NCBI GenBank assembly: GCA_020848695.1
Contig: JADLHT010000044.1
Span: forward strand, 1-64,000
Direction: 5' to 3'
Source of the DNA: Saprospiraceae bacterium
Lineage (GTDB): Bacteria; Bacteroidota; Bacteroidia; Chitinophagales; Saprospiraceae
DNA length: 64,000 nt
Shown here: piece after piece, positions 11,601-20,200 of the stretch
Layout: the number at the start of each line of letters is the position of its first letter
Numbering within the stretch: the stretch's first letter is position 1
Notes under the pieces: model-generated
The model's input: the letters and a program-made list of their open reading frames with translations, nothing else
Told to the model about the DNA's origin: nothing
The model's database searches: none
Program-made: the position numbers and the translations under genes

Positions 11601-14600
11601 TGATAAGAATAAAGATGTTACTCCTCATATGTCGGATTATCCTCAGTGTGTTGATGGCTATTTGCTTGACTCTGCATATTGGCTAGCTAGACCAAATCAA
11701 CCTGATATTTATCCTGCAAGAAGAATACCAATGATTCTTGGTTGGAATTGTATCGACCTTGTTGGTGATCCAGCATTTGGTCATCCAAGTCCTGATCCGG
11801 TTTACTTCCCGCAACACAGACAGTGGACACCAGCAAATCCACTTTGTTGGGGACCTAATGAAAGAGTAATGTGGCATGGTACAGGTTGGCCTACATTAAC
11901 AGGTCTTCCTCTAAGAAAAGATGCATATAATTGTAATCTTTCTATGAAATACGACGATGAGGTATTTGATATCTGTGATAACAGTTATGAAATCTTGCGT
12001 CACTGGAGAGTTAGAAATATGTGCTTACCTCCATTAGCAGGTGTCAATCCGGTTGAATTCATCCAGGTAATTAAAGTCTTAGATCAAAAAGGTCCAGAAA
12101 TCGCTTATCCGGATACAGTTATTATTGGAACTCAGTCATATAGCTGCGATGGAATTTGGGAAGTACCAAAACCATGGATAAAGGATAATTGTTCTGATTC
12201 TGTAAGTTTTACAGTAAGTACATTAAATGGTAATCCAATACTTCAGAATGATGGAAGCTGGATCATATTCAATATGAAACCAGGTCTTTCAAATGTAAAA
12301 ATTACTGCTCAGGATGTTTGTGGAAATAAAACTGTAAAAACAATTCATGCTAACGTAGTTGATAATACACCTCCACAAGCAGTTTGTAGAACTAGAACAA
12401 CTGTAAGTATTACCGGAAATCAAACTCCTGGAGAAAACGTTGTAAAATTATTTGCTAATTCACTTGATGAAGGTTCTTATGATAATTGCCAGCCACACGT
12501 ATGGTTTAAAGTAATCAGAATGGCAGAATTGTTAGGAACTAATAACGGATCTAATGCTAACAATACAATAGCATGTAACGGAATTAATGGTGATGATAAT
12601 GCTGTACTCGCTGGAAATCAGGTTTACTTTGACGATTACACTTATTTCTGTTGTAATGATGTCAATAATCGTATCATGGTTGTTCTTAGAGTGTTTGATG
12701 TTGATCCGGGAGCAGGTCCAGTCACTCCAGCTAGAATGACAAATGCAAATTCTCCACTAAGAGGAAGATTTGCTGATTGTATGGTTGAAGTTGAGGTTCA
12801 GAATAAAACAGTTCCGACAGTTGTAGCTCCACCAAATATCGTTGTGAGCTGTTGGTTCTGGTTTGATATTAACAATATCACAGATCCATCTGATCCTACT
12901 TTTGGTAGAGTTGTTACAGATTTAACTTCGCGTAAGAAAGTAGTTACAAATGATATCGTATGTCATAAGTATTGTGAAAGGAATCAGCGTACCCAGTATC
13001 CTGGTTTTATTCAAACAAATACAGTTCCTAAGCCTGCACCAAATCAAGCCTGTGAATACTACTTCAATTATTTTGATACAGCTCATTGGGATCGTAAGTA
13101 TGAATTGGTATGGGGATTTGATGGATATGTATTGAGTGGTTGTGGAACTAATCCAACAATTACAGTAAATGACTTAAGAGAGTGTGGACAAGGACAGATT
13201 CAAAGGGTAATTTCCGCAACTGGACCAAATAACTTGAACGTATCGGCAATCCAAACGATATGGGTAGTAGATTGTGATCCATTCTATGTTGATAATGCGA
13301 CCTGTAATGATCCAAGATACACAGACTTAATGTGGCCAAACGGAGTGTGTACACAGACTCCTGTAACGGTTGACGGATGCGGCGGAGACGTAAGTCCTGA
13401 CAATCCACAATTGGGTCGTCCGACAGTAGTAAACAATGCAGATGACAATTGCGCATTGATATCAATCGAGTACAGAGATGAGATCTTTACGATTGAACCG
13501 GATGCATGCTTCAAGATCTTAAGACATTGGATAGTAATAGACTGGTGTCAGTATGATCCATTCATTGATCCTGAATTTGGAAGATGGGAAGCAACTCAGG
13601 TTATCAAAGTCAGAGACCGGGATAAACCAGTGGTTACATGTAATGTAGGACCTTGTGAGCCTGCGAGCATCAGTACCCAATTGGGAGTATGCGTAGGACA
13701 TATCTCATTAACAGCAGAAGCTACAGACAACTGTAGTCCGATAGACTGGTTGTTGTGGGAATATAAGATAGATGCGTACAATGACGGAAAAGGACAACAC
13801 GGTGGATATGATTACCGGGTTGGATCATTGACAAAACTTTCTGCTTCAAGAGGTGATACTGTAGAATACAGCCATAATCCATTTGCTGATGACAGACATA
13901 ATCCATTTGATGCATCAGGAACCTATCCAATAGGTGTACATAAGATCTGTTGGTTTGTTGAAGACGGTTGCGGTAATGTAGGAGTATGCTGTACCTTATT
14001 TGAAATTAAGGATTGCAAAGCACCAACACCATACTGTTTGACAGGAATTATCACAGTACCGATGCCGGTTAATGGATGCATAGACATCTGGGCAAAGGAT
14101 TTGGATCATGGCTCATTTGACAATTGTACTTCTAAGGATAACTTGAAGTTTTACTTCAATGGTGATCCTAATCAACAAAGTATTCGAATCTGTTGCGACG
14201 ATTTCGTTGCTAAGCAAGCAAATGATGAATTAGTTGTTGATGTCGAAATGTGGGTTGAAGATGAAGAAGGCAATAAAGACTATTGCAAAACAAGAGTAAT
14301 TGTTCAAGATAATCTGAATATATGCCCAGACAACGGTAATGCAAAAGGAAAGATTCAAGGTATTATATCTAATGAGAAGAAAGTTGAAGCCGCATCAATT
14401 GATGTTTATTTATTCAATAATTCAAATATGATGAATCAAAGAATAGGTAGTCCATATCAATTTGGCGATCTTAACCTAGGCTTAGAGTATACAATTAAAC
14501 CGGAAAGAAATGATGATCACTTAAATGGTGTGTCAACTGCTGATATCGTATTGATTCAGAAACACATTTTAGGCAAATCCTCAATTTCTTCACCTTACAA

Positions 14601-15588
14601 ATTGCTAGCGGCAGATGTTAATGCCAGTGGAAATGTTTCTTCTGCAGATATTTCTGAAATCAGGAAACTAGTTCTTGGTATTACAACTCAGTTTTCAAAA
14701 GTACAGTCATGGACATTTGTTCCGGATGCATATCAATTTGTTGATCCGGCGAATCCATATAATGCGCCTAGAGAGTCTAACGTTAAGTTTGCTCAGACTG
14801 TTAATAACGAAACGGTAGAAGCTTCATTTATGGCAATCAAAATGGGTGATGTTAATGTTGATGCTGTTGCTAATGGAGTCGGTGTTCAGACTAGAACTTC
14901 AGGTACATTAAACTTGTTTGTTGATGAGCAACAATTGATTCCTGGTCAGTCATATAGTGTTGAATTTAAATCTTCTGATTTTGCCAATATTTCTGGTTAT
15001 CAATTTACTCTAAGATTTGATCCTTCCGTAATGGTTTATGAAGGAATGGAATCCGGGGTATTGAATACTACAGATGCTAACTTTGGCTTAATGAAATTGA
15101 ATGAAGGAATTATTACCACAAGCTGGAATTCGAGCAAAGCCGAGAGCTTCGCTTCTGAAGACAAGTTGTTTGTGTTGAAGTTTAAAGCAAACAAAGCGGC
15201 TAGTTTAGGTAAGGTATTAGCGATTACATCAGATATTACTAGAATTGAAGCTTATGACGTTAATTATAATATTAAAGATGTTAAGCTTAATGTAAGATCT
15301 AATGGTACCTTAACTGAGGCAAGTATCTTTGATCTTTATCAGAATGAACCAAATCCAGTAAGTAAATTTACCAATATTAGCTTTAGACTTCCTGAGGCAA
15401 GTCCTGCTACATTGACAATTTATGAACAAACTGGAAGAGTATTAAGAGTCTATAATATCAATGGAATTAAAGGGATGAATACAATCAGCATTAAAGCTGA
15501 AGAACTTAATTCAAGCAGTAATGTGTTATTCTATCAGCTTGATTCAGAAAAGAATTCAGCTACCCGTAAAATGTTGTTGATAAAGTAG
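2698..15588 (+). CDS. Giant secreted adhesin: HYR-like modules, LTD, P-domain, dockerin/cohesin-like, T9SS type A
   Basis: The 4296-residue protein starts with a signal peptide (hydrophobic SLVLVFVAFFGF, cut near AMAQA). Cys-rich modules of HYR or related Ig-like type fill most of it, recognisable by D-N-C, C-G-N and D-T-x-x-P. Seven similar modules of 88-98 residues (about 1483-2040) share D-T-T-R-P, an early Cys and W(L)-x-x-NGG-x-A. A lamin-tail-like domain follows (about 2206-2340; GDYIEVTNFG), then a proprotein-convertase P-domain (about 2465-2600; LNMTVTNF, AHLVHPDGTRV). ILRHW modules occur near 3096 and 3604. The tail is dockerin-like (about 3935-3995; LNGVSTADIVLIQKHILG), cohesin-like (about 4065-4190; GYQFTLRFDP), then a type A T9SS sorting domain from about 4212 (LYQNEPNP to the C-terminus). 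The role is inferred to be surface adhesion after T9SS export. It follows the FAS1 gene by 11 bp and ends at a strong terminator. Confidence 0.92.
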   Translation: MNALSTKNHFKNLLASLVLVFVAFFGFQKSAMAQAPSCSPVMSGCLTQSIVTVVNVTLDGTCSITVPTLTGRWTAAANCSDGVNNWIFEPPLVQVPAAGTIIGPITKSGVCPASPPQPPIPVSIIATYSRIVGVGIQLCTITKGDMFSVVENTPPTFTLPPAVTLDVDSLCFVSRPTLLTWARSNATVNDNCTDNTTLINNIAVQGTSFVPLTCPVSPGPGGNATFRTTDACGNTATAVVAVTFRDAVAPTVTCPVAQTRPLSATCTYQLQDFRGLATASTTGCGTPNTLNQRIWVTATNAPLGGLNDFVTVVNRAGCPSNIALTVRICATDCFGNGATDPGIGTVPANCCTFSLTLVDQTPPVPGVCPANITLNADVNCNITVPDLRASNRFTDNCDPINASLIIQIPAPNSVFNVAPICSPNNPRAIPLTFMYTDCNNNGPVTLNCPNTLFAADVTGPTVINCPATVPVFNLSIDPLTCSYGLTTLPANWFNGRAVAVDNCDPNPMETNPARVYDCDDLGLNLVPIGAVDCSGNPYIGPPVSCNVLVQADPADALWRSPGMVCQTQLPLDLCSLIDVANGAETCGYWSGDAIDSNFTRCVTGPVLFNPTKAGFYSVTYTVGDANCHVELTRSIMVMLDPPTTNWFISSISKCICRDYIIDFESFLKANDSIPRGGTWSIVTNITPAITLQGGVGTHLAKYNGGCGNITIRYSLVLCNGNTVSQDYTFTVRECANVELDYPDEICQDEPAANLTNRIRATANGCSDYTYTSTLFDPNGVAISVVAGTIGNLPNLGIFPGTLIPGVYTLQAVVADPTGVCSPDTAKERIVIYAAPAPNNGIVPVGPLCENATFPITLNVINPNDVSGNPLSAGNIRWSGAGVTDNGITGSFNPPDLDGDGRPGPGLFTVCVDMGDARCEDHFCIDILINNDLPDNANDLVGNQAFCFTNNTFIPWDGMRASNSMAGGQFSVATISTTLQGILLPNGYFYISGCGTITLTYTLPNDCNPDIVNNTIIITISQKPDVEISAAQSLCVTDASITITSNIPNGGLSGCPNTTATPWTVVPNRGLTPGTNSATFNPATAGEGTFVVQYIYSTAAGCADTARVTISVSAASDPAFSAPSPLCQAGPNVTLSLTNPNPSVQDGNILNGDNFQEVFWNASCGACITPLTDSTQAVFNPTLAGPGIHLVCVSTGDPSCMKYYCNLIRVVPITVATLRADTVRGCEVFLEGAPEEYDLEQFYLPTTTRGGTWSYVSGPGPGILNNTLSALPGCHQLRYTVTGELPTGACGPMSDDIFVLVKEEPAPYFAIQSQVCWSAGDPPANHVYTPFIQSSNYFPAGTLTRRFFISSGSNGTVNAGTGVVTITGIGTLTVCLEETLTYASCGAVGAGQFCRDTFCQQIIVRNGTSLNASFTASNTNPCAGEVVNLTAALPGGIFTGIGVVDGGGNGTGTFTPQGCGTFAITYTVDDPNGCNGVYVLNITTDRTRPTLNVPANLTVDCDGTGNVAQMNAWAATASASDNCPAGLRLTNRIYDRRSGCGVFAGTYVFEFRAEDSCRNITLGYANFVIRDTTRPAFSVLPSDLIIECGNATSTQILSWLNINGRAIASDICSGNRISWTHNYSGNIANYCNSTGELVTFTVRDECGNTNSASARIIVRDLFAPVWNVNPVNIKLECNGAHGRDPYSEVTAWLNRNGDGVAIDSCQLTVNYSNNFATQPWVGGCNRNTGSKTVTFFASDVCGNSSSRVATVSIIDTTRPIISSPAKDSVVNCDGLGNIGALNTWIANNGGARAIDDCSGSPTSSGILRWNNVLMRTDEGCGLTRTRIYMFTAVDSCNNVSAATIAKFIIQDTMVPIFVTNPQDITVPCDRATGAQAQLDAWLANNGGAVAVDVCAGGPLRWERDLVKELDLCSNTATYTYRFTAIDSCGNRDWRDARFIVIDNTPPVIDRLTGYDKITSCELLNAGNDDELVAWLDSVGGLRATDACSDVINWRHNFSETRWITLCGRTRTQAVTFSATDDCGNVSTRILNISTVDTTAPVFLNCPQPLVQDAEFGHCDAYVTVPRLIATDNCTDPVTITQIYGPNPLGFRFPVGTTILKYEARDDCNNRDTCTIKVVVNDYWDVPIITCPGNIDTINTTGVCGINGLGGLAPTRVADVCPHTAVTYVIKNQAGDTIKKGINDASGSNFPKGLNQVCYTVQDQPILLITEVTQQLGGNLVGPTSPVPGFMSAADINGDYIEVTNFGPSAIDISCMSIQIFEGGRLVGTFTLPAMPAVILPAGRVLTLHVGTAIPGFPDNPGQFFFNMNLPETSIINQRGYVLNHLSLRNIDAVTTNGYNLTAPAQGTPVLTANDWSGVSPSFANNGSYYRNCIFDFNSPRGWALAEGCEPASIGRVNPVLVPFVFPGNGRTTSLQTIQAQKATCCFNVNVRDVEAPMCANARDTLNVNGAVSTASGPGCFVFTVNVPSTPITKIGEVWIRNLNMTVTNFANTEAHLVHPDGTRVRLWDDGTCSGSTNFVASRISDLDNIKVANATCAVLNSGQQYMPAQALMAFCNKPAVGQWRLEIEVNTAAPSSLTLSSWQLTLINSGPSLLRDTTISNNPNLCSAVFMWNHPTVMDNCCMGTVDVTYTAIPTPGCPLHSVPTGGRVVAGAKETQTFGVGSTNISYVITDMSGNTATCSFILTVRDTQRPVILNCQKDYVANLSGGDCFYFFEVHPPTDARDNCDSIRLTYNPPLGTQLPIGSNKVSVTATDKAGNSTMCMWTITVVENNPPSRALACHDQINFSLDPNCRGVLTADMILSGDGYGCYDRYQIIIEDWVTRQTHINLFTIADVNKYFKVTIVDPVTGNKCWSKVLIEYKAIPLINCPPDLTVECNDPLSLQTLGNVSVASCILNYTTAYEDSIVKAKNCDTPFVFVLYRTFYLTNELGNTATCTQKVSVRPFDLARIEWPRHYDNLDLPALNCDQKIDKNKDVTPHMSDYPQCVDGYLLDSAYWLARPNQPDIYPARRIPMILGWNCIDLVGDPAFGHPSPDPVYFPQHRQWTPANPLCWGPNERVMWHGTGWPTLTGLPLRKDAYNCNLSMKYDDEVFDICDNSYEILRHWRVRNMCLPPLAGVNPVEFIQVIKVLDQKGPEIAYPDTVIIGTQSYSCDGIWEVPKPWIKDNCSDSVSFTVSTLNGNPILQNDGSWIIFNMKPGLSNVKITAQDVCGNKTVKTIHANVVDNTPPQAVCRTRTTVSITGNQTPGENVVKLFANSLDEGSYDNCQPHVWFKVIRMAELLGTNNGSNANNTIACNGINGDDNAVLAGNQVYFDDYTYFCCNDVNNRIMVVLRVFDVDPGAGPVTPARMTNANSPLRGRFADCMVEVEVQNKTVPTVVAPPNIVVSCWFWFDINNITDPSDPTFGRVVTDLTSRKKVVTNDIVCHKYCERNQRTQYPGFIQTNTVPKPAPNQACEYYFNYFDTAHWDRKYELVWGFDGYVLSGCGTNPTITVNDLRECGQGQIQRVISATGPNNLNVSAIQTIWVVDCDPFYVDNATCNDPRYTDLMWPNGVCTQTPVTVDGCGGDVSPDNPQLGRPTVVNNADDNCALISIEYRDEIFTIEPDACFKILRHWIVIDWCQYDPFIDPEFGRWEATQVIKVRDRDKPVVTCNVGPCEPASISTQLGVCVGHISLTAEATDNCSPIDWLLWEYKIDAYNDGKGQHGGYDYRVGSLTKLSASRGDTVEYSHNPFADDRHNPFDASGTYPIGVHKICWFVEDGCGNVGVCCTLFEIKDCKAPTPYCLTGIITVPMPVNGCIDIWAKDLDHGSFDNCTSKDNLKFYFNGDPNQQSIRICCDDFVAKQANDELVVDVEMWVEDEEGNKDYCKTRVIVQDNLNICPDNGNAKGKIQGIISNEKKVEAASIDVYLFNNSNMMNQRIGSPYQFGDLNLGLEYTIKPERNDDHLNGVSTADIVLIQKHILGKSSISSPYKLLAADVNASGNVSSADISEIRKLVLGITTQFSKVQSWTFVPDAYQFVDPANPYNAPRESNVKFAQTVNNETVEASFMAIKMGDVNVDAVANGVGVQTRTSGTLNLFVDEQQLIPGQSYSVEFKSSDFANISGYQFTLRFDPSVMVYEGMESGVLNTTDANFGLMKLNEGIITTSWNSSKAESFASEDKLFVLKFKANKAASLGKVLAITSDITRIEAYDVNYNIKDVKLNVRSNGTLTEASIFDLYQNEPNPVSKFTNISFRLPEASPATLTIYEQTGRVLRVYNINGIKGMNTISIKAEELNSSSNVLFYQLDSEKNSATRKMLLIK
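7144..8820 (+). repeat. Seven-module internal repeat in the giant adhesin
   Basis: Module starts, read from the codons for D-[TN]-[TMR]-x-[PA], fall near 7146, 7404, 7672, 7963, 8245, 8518 and 8800, a period of about 265-290 bp. Each module carries V-[DEN]-C-[DN], a W-(L/I/A) position, an A-x-D-x-C centre and C-x-N near its end. The copies are diverged at DNA level, so this is an old array and not a recent expansion. Confidence 0.75.
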
Positions 15589-15610
15589 TCAATATTTTTT
15601 GGACAATTAA

Positions 15611-15649
15611 AAGAAAAGGTCATCCTAAACAGGATGACCTTTTCTTTTT
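15611..15649 (+). terminator. Strong intrinsic terminator after the giant adhesin
   Basis: A perfect 16-bp stem (left arm AAGAAAAGGTCATCCT at 15611-15626, right arm 15631-15646) encloses the loop AAAC and runs into a T-rich tail. It lies 22 bp after the adhesin stop. The left arm is A-rich, so the structure could also work on the other strand. Confidence 0.92.
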
Positions 15650-15845
15650 AGGCTAATATTGATAGAATTGAATAGAATCATACTTTTCTGATATTATTTT
15701 ATCTTTATAATTTTGAAATAGAATTAATAATTCAAAATTTGTAACATTATTATTAAAAACTATTTTGTTTAATAAAAACTTGAATAATAATATAAGTTAA
15801 CGAACTACTTTATTTGAGTTCTCATTTTGTTTTTAAAATAGAATA

Positions 15846-17189
15846 TTGAAAGAACTATTACACAATTTTAAAAAACTACTTCTCTTGTCTCTACCAGTTA
15901 TGCTGGGTAGCGCTGGACAAAATGTTATTGCACTGACTGATAGTATGTTTTTGTATCACTACAGTGAACATGATTTTGCGGCAATTGGTATTATTAGTGT
16001 TTTTTATTTGATTATTTCCTCTGTTGCATATGGTTTCTCCAAAGGAGGTCAAATTTTAATAGCTAGAAAATTTGGTGAGAGACAGAATGATTTGGTTAAA
16101 AAGTATTTCTTTACATTATGCATCTGCGAATTTTTGCTTGGTACAGTTTTGTTTGTTATATTGAGATCATTTCCCGAGGAGATCTTATCACTATTTATTA
16201 AATCTAGGATTATCTTAGATAAATCACTAGAGTTTCTTCATTACCGCTTATATGGTTTGTTCTTTTCTTATTTAGGTTTGGCTTTTTTTGCTTTATATAT
16301 GGGAATCTCAAAATCGAAAATAATATTTATTAATACTCTGTTTTTAGGGATTACCAATATTATTTTATGCTTTATTCTTGTGTATGGAAAATTTGGTTTT
16401 CCATCTCTTGGTATTGGCGGAGCAGGTTTAGCAAGCTCAATTGCAGAAGCGGCGGCATTCTTGTTTTTCTTTGTTTATTTAGTGTTTGATAAACAATTAA
16501 AGTTTCTTAATCTTAATGAATTGCCGAAACTTGAAATACAGCATGTGTTTTCCTTAGTTAAAGTTAGCTTGCCTATTCTTTTGCAAACGATTATTGGAAT
16601 CGCAAGTTGGTTTGGCTTCTTTGTGTTTATAGAAAAACTTGGAGAAAGGGCATTAAGTATAAGTAATTTGTTAAGAATTTTATATCTTGTATTTACAATT
16701 CCTAGCTGGGGCTTTGCATTGTCAATCAATACAATAATAAGTAAGACAATTGGCAGAAAAAAGGAGTATAGGGTTGTTAATCAAATAGTACATGGAGCCA
16801 TACTTTCGTTAATTGCCACGGCTATTATTACTTTTCCATTTTTGTTTTTTCCAAATCAATTTTTAAGTATTTTTTTTGGAGGACCTGACAACGAGATATT
16901 TAAAGAATCGGTAGTCTATTTTTCTTTGCTATATCTTATTTTAATTGTGGCTTCTTTTTGTATTATTATTTTTAATGGTGTTAGCGGTACCGGAGAAACC
17001 TTAAAAGCAATGATAATTCAATGTATTGCATCATTTTTCTATTTGGTGGTTTGTTTTATTTCTGTCACTTACTCTGGGTCATTAGGTTTGTATTACGCTT
17101 GGTGCTCAGAAATCGTTTACTGGTTGTTGCAAGGTTGGTTTTCATGGAATGTAATAAAATCTGGTAAATGGTTGAGTTTAAAGCTATAA
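15846..17189 (+). CDS. MATE family multidrug/Na+ antiporter
   Basis: The 447-residue, very hydrophobic protein has the length and roughly 12 membrane segments of MATE transporters. The N-terminal segment fits the family: SLPVMLGSAGQNV, then D-S-M-F, then GFSKGGQILIARKFGE. A second matching half begins near residue 235 (VSLPILLQTIIG). MATE proteins export drugs or metabolites in exchange for Na+ or H+; the substrate cannot be read here. The start is TTG at 15846, because the first in-frame ATG (near residue 19) would remove conserved N-terminal residues. The giant-adhesin terminator lies upstream and smc follows after 78 bp. Confidence 0.9.
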   Translation: MKELLHNFKKLLLLSLPVMLGSAGQNVIALTDSMFLYHYSEHDFAAIGIISVFYLIISSVAYGFSKGGQILIARKFGERQNDLVKKYFFTLCICEFLLGTVLFVILRSFPEEILSLFIKSRIILDKSLEFLHYRLYGLFFSYLGLAFFALYMGISKSKIIFINTLFLGITNIILCFILVYGKFGFPSLGIGGAGLASSIAEAAAFLFFFVYLVFDKQLKFLNLNELPKLEIQHVFSLVKVSLPILLQTIIGIASWFGFFVFIEKLGERALSISNLLRILYLVFTIPSWGFALSINTIISKTIGRKKEYRVVNQIVHGAILSLIATAIITFPFLFFPNQFLSIFFGGPDNEIFKESVVYFSLLYLILIVASFCIIIFNGVSGTGETLKAMIIQCIASFFYLVVCFISVTYSGSLGLYYAWCSEIVYWLLQGWFSWNVIKSGKWLSLKL

Positions 17190-17252
17190 TAGTTTGTAAT
17201 TCACCCAAATAATAATTTGTATATATAGAAAATATATGTATCAAGAATTCCT

Positions 17253-17260
17253 TACTTTTG
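17253..17260 (+). promoter_or_regulatory. -7 promoter box for smc
   Basis: TACTTTTG matches the Bacteroidota sigma-A -7 consensus TAnnTTTG and ends 7 bp before the smc ATG, implying a very short or absent leader. No TTTG -33 box is found at the usual spacing. Confidence 0.5.
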
Positions 17261-17267
17261 CGATCCT

Positions 17268-20200
17268 ATGAAATTGAAGTCGCTTGAGATAAATGGTTTT
17301 AAAAGTTTTGCAAACCATACAATAATAAATTTTAACGAAGCTATTACTGGTATTGTTGGACCGAATGGTTCTGGTAAATCCAATGTGGTTGATGCAATAC
17401 GATGGGTTTTAGGTGAACAAAAGGGTAGGGAGTTGCGACTTGAGGCGATGTCAGATGTGATCTTTAATGGCACAAAGAAAAGAAAAGTAGCACCTTTGGC
17501 TCAAGTAAGTCTTTCGTTTGAAAATACAAGAAATGTTATTCCGACAGATTATCAAAATGTGACTATTTCCAGATTGCTATATAGAAGTGGTGAATCGGAG
17601 TACAGATTGAACAATGTGCCTTGTAGGCTAAAAGATATTACCGGTTTGTTTTTAGATACCGGAATTGGATCTGACTCTTACGCAATTATTGCTCTGAATA
17701 TGGTGGAAGATCTGCTTTCCAATAAGGAAAACGCAAGACGAAAAATGTTTGAACAAGCGGCAGGAATTTCAAAATATAAAACACGTAAAAGAGAATCAAT
17801 TAATAAACTAAAATCTACCAATGAGGATTTGTCTAGAATTGAGGATTTGTTGTTTGAAATCAATAATAATTTAAATGAGTTAGAAAAACAGGCTAAGCGC
17901 GCAAAAAAGTATTATGAAATGCGAGATAAATTTCGCTCTGCAGGTCTATTACTTGCTCATATATCGATCAATAATCTTAAAAGTGCTGAAGCTGAGCTTG
18001 AAACTAAGATTACTTCAGAGCAAATAGCTTTGCAAGAATTAGAAATTAAATTATTGTCGCAAGAAGCCGAGTTAGAAAAATTTAAAAAAGATCACCTTGA
18101 TCACGAAAAAAATTTGAGCGACTACCAGAAGAATGTAAATGTATTATTAGACACAATAAGAAATTATGAAACTGAAATACAGATTAAACAACAAAAAGTT
18201 TCACTTTTTGAATCGCAAGCCGCTCAATTAAAAGAATCAAGCAAAAGTTATGAACTTAAAATAAGTAATTTTGATGAAGAACTTAAAAATATTGAATCTG
18301 AAATAAAATCGCTTCAAGCTGAAGTAGAAAATGCGGAGAATAATTTTAACACTCATCATTCTAATCTAAAAAGGATACAGGAAGAATATGATGCTATTAA
18401 AGCTGAATCAGATATTAAAATCAAAGAGCGGCAAGATTTAGATAAACTTATTTTTGATAAAGAAAAAGAAAGTGCAATACTTTCAAATCAGATTGATAAT
18501 TTGGATGCTGAAAACAATCGAGCCAATGATGAAATATTATCTAAATCAAAGGAGTTCGAAAATGCACAAGATCAAATTGGTGAATATCAAAATATAATTG
18601 ATCAAGTACAAACAGAGCTTGCTAAACTATCCTCTCTTGAAGATGAAAGAAGAAGTGCCATTCTAATTCAACAGAATAAAATTGATAAACAATTGGGAAT
18701 TGTTAATTCAATACATAGAGCTAAAGATGCTAAGCAAAATGAGTTAGAGCTACTACGTTCAATGATAGAACGGATGGAAGGATTTCCTGAATCTATGCAG
18801 TATTTAAATTCCAATTGGAGAAAAAATGTTCCAGTTCTCTCTGATATCATTGTTGTCCAGGATCAGTATAAATCCGCAATCGAATTGAGTCTTGAGCCTT
18901 ATTTAAATTTCTTTTTAGTTGAAAATGAAGATGACGCAATTCAGGCAATCAAGCTCCTAAAAAAAGATGCTAAAGGAAAAGCAAATTTCTTTCTCCTCAA
19001 TAAGTTGAAAAATTCTCCTCAATCATCTTTTGTTCCCAATAATACTTTCAAAGCAATTGATGTTGTTGAATGTGATAGTTTGTATAAACCATTATTAACT
19101 CATTTGTTGAATAACATTTTTATTGCAAATGATAATATAGAAGAGCTAGGTCCAGTTGGGGAAGAAGTTACAATAGTAAATGCTTCCGGAAACTACTTAA
19201 AACAATCGAATGCTATTTCTGGTGGATCAAGCGGTTTGTTCGAAGGTAAACGATTGGGGCGAAAGAAAAATTTTGAAAAACTTGAATTAGATTTAAAAGA
19301 CCTATCATTGAATCTGAGTGAAGCGGATAGTAGTTTAGGTAGCTATCGTCAAGAACTAAAACTGTTGGAAGAAAAGTCTTATGCCAAGGAGACTAATGAA
19401 TTGAGAATTAAAGAATCTCATGCTCGTCAAAAATTTACTGAAATTTCAACTAAGTACAATTCCTTTATTGAAGTTAAGGCGCAAATTGAGACTAGAATTG
19501 CTTATAACCAAGATCAAATTTTGAAATGTAAGTCAGAAATAGAAACTCTATCTTTTGATTTGGTAAAGTATAAATTAGCTTTGGAAGATATTATTTCTGT
19601 TATTGGCAATAGTGATTCAAATGTTAATTATACATCTGCAGAATTGTCATCAAAATCAGCCTTAGCAAATCAAGCTAATTTAGAATTGTTAAAAACCAGA
19701 AATAAATTTGATAATATCCTAAAAGATAAAGAATACCGTATCAGCCAGAGAAATGAACTAATGGTTGAAATTGATATAAGCAATTTGAAATTGAGTGAAT
19801 TGGAAGACGGCATTGCAAGTTTAGATTTGGTGATTAAGGAATCAGTTAGCAAACTTGAACTTGCTTATTCTGACAGAAAAGATCTTCAAAACAACTTAAG
19901 TATTCTTGAGCAGGAATATTATGAAATCAGGAATTATATTAGCCTTTCAGAGCAGTCTATCAAAGATTCTCAAAGACATACATTTGAAAGTCGATCAACT
20001 ATAAATACACTTAAAGAAAAGAAAAATGAAACCTTGTATCGAGTTGATTCTATAAGAGAAAGAGCAGAGTTAGAATTTGGTACTAAGTTTGAAAATTTCG
20101 AACCTGATCAGGAAACACTGAATTTGGATGAATTACAACTGGCTGAACGGGTTAATTATTATAAAGTTCGGCTTGATAATTATGGTGAAGTCAATCCATT

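Noticed and set aside
13160..13930. Five minus-strand ORFs inside the giant adhesin
   Set aside because: They are antisense shadows of the coding strand without starts or motifs of their own. They are used only as a hint of unusual codon use.
2698..15588. Cellulosome scaffold
   Set aside because: The dockerin- and cohesin-like parts are single and there are no glycoside hydrolase or carbohydrate-binding domains nearby; the T9SS and HYR context indicates an adhesin.
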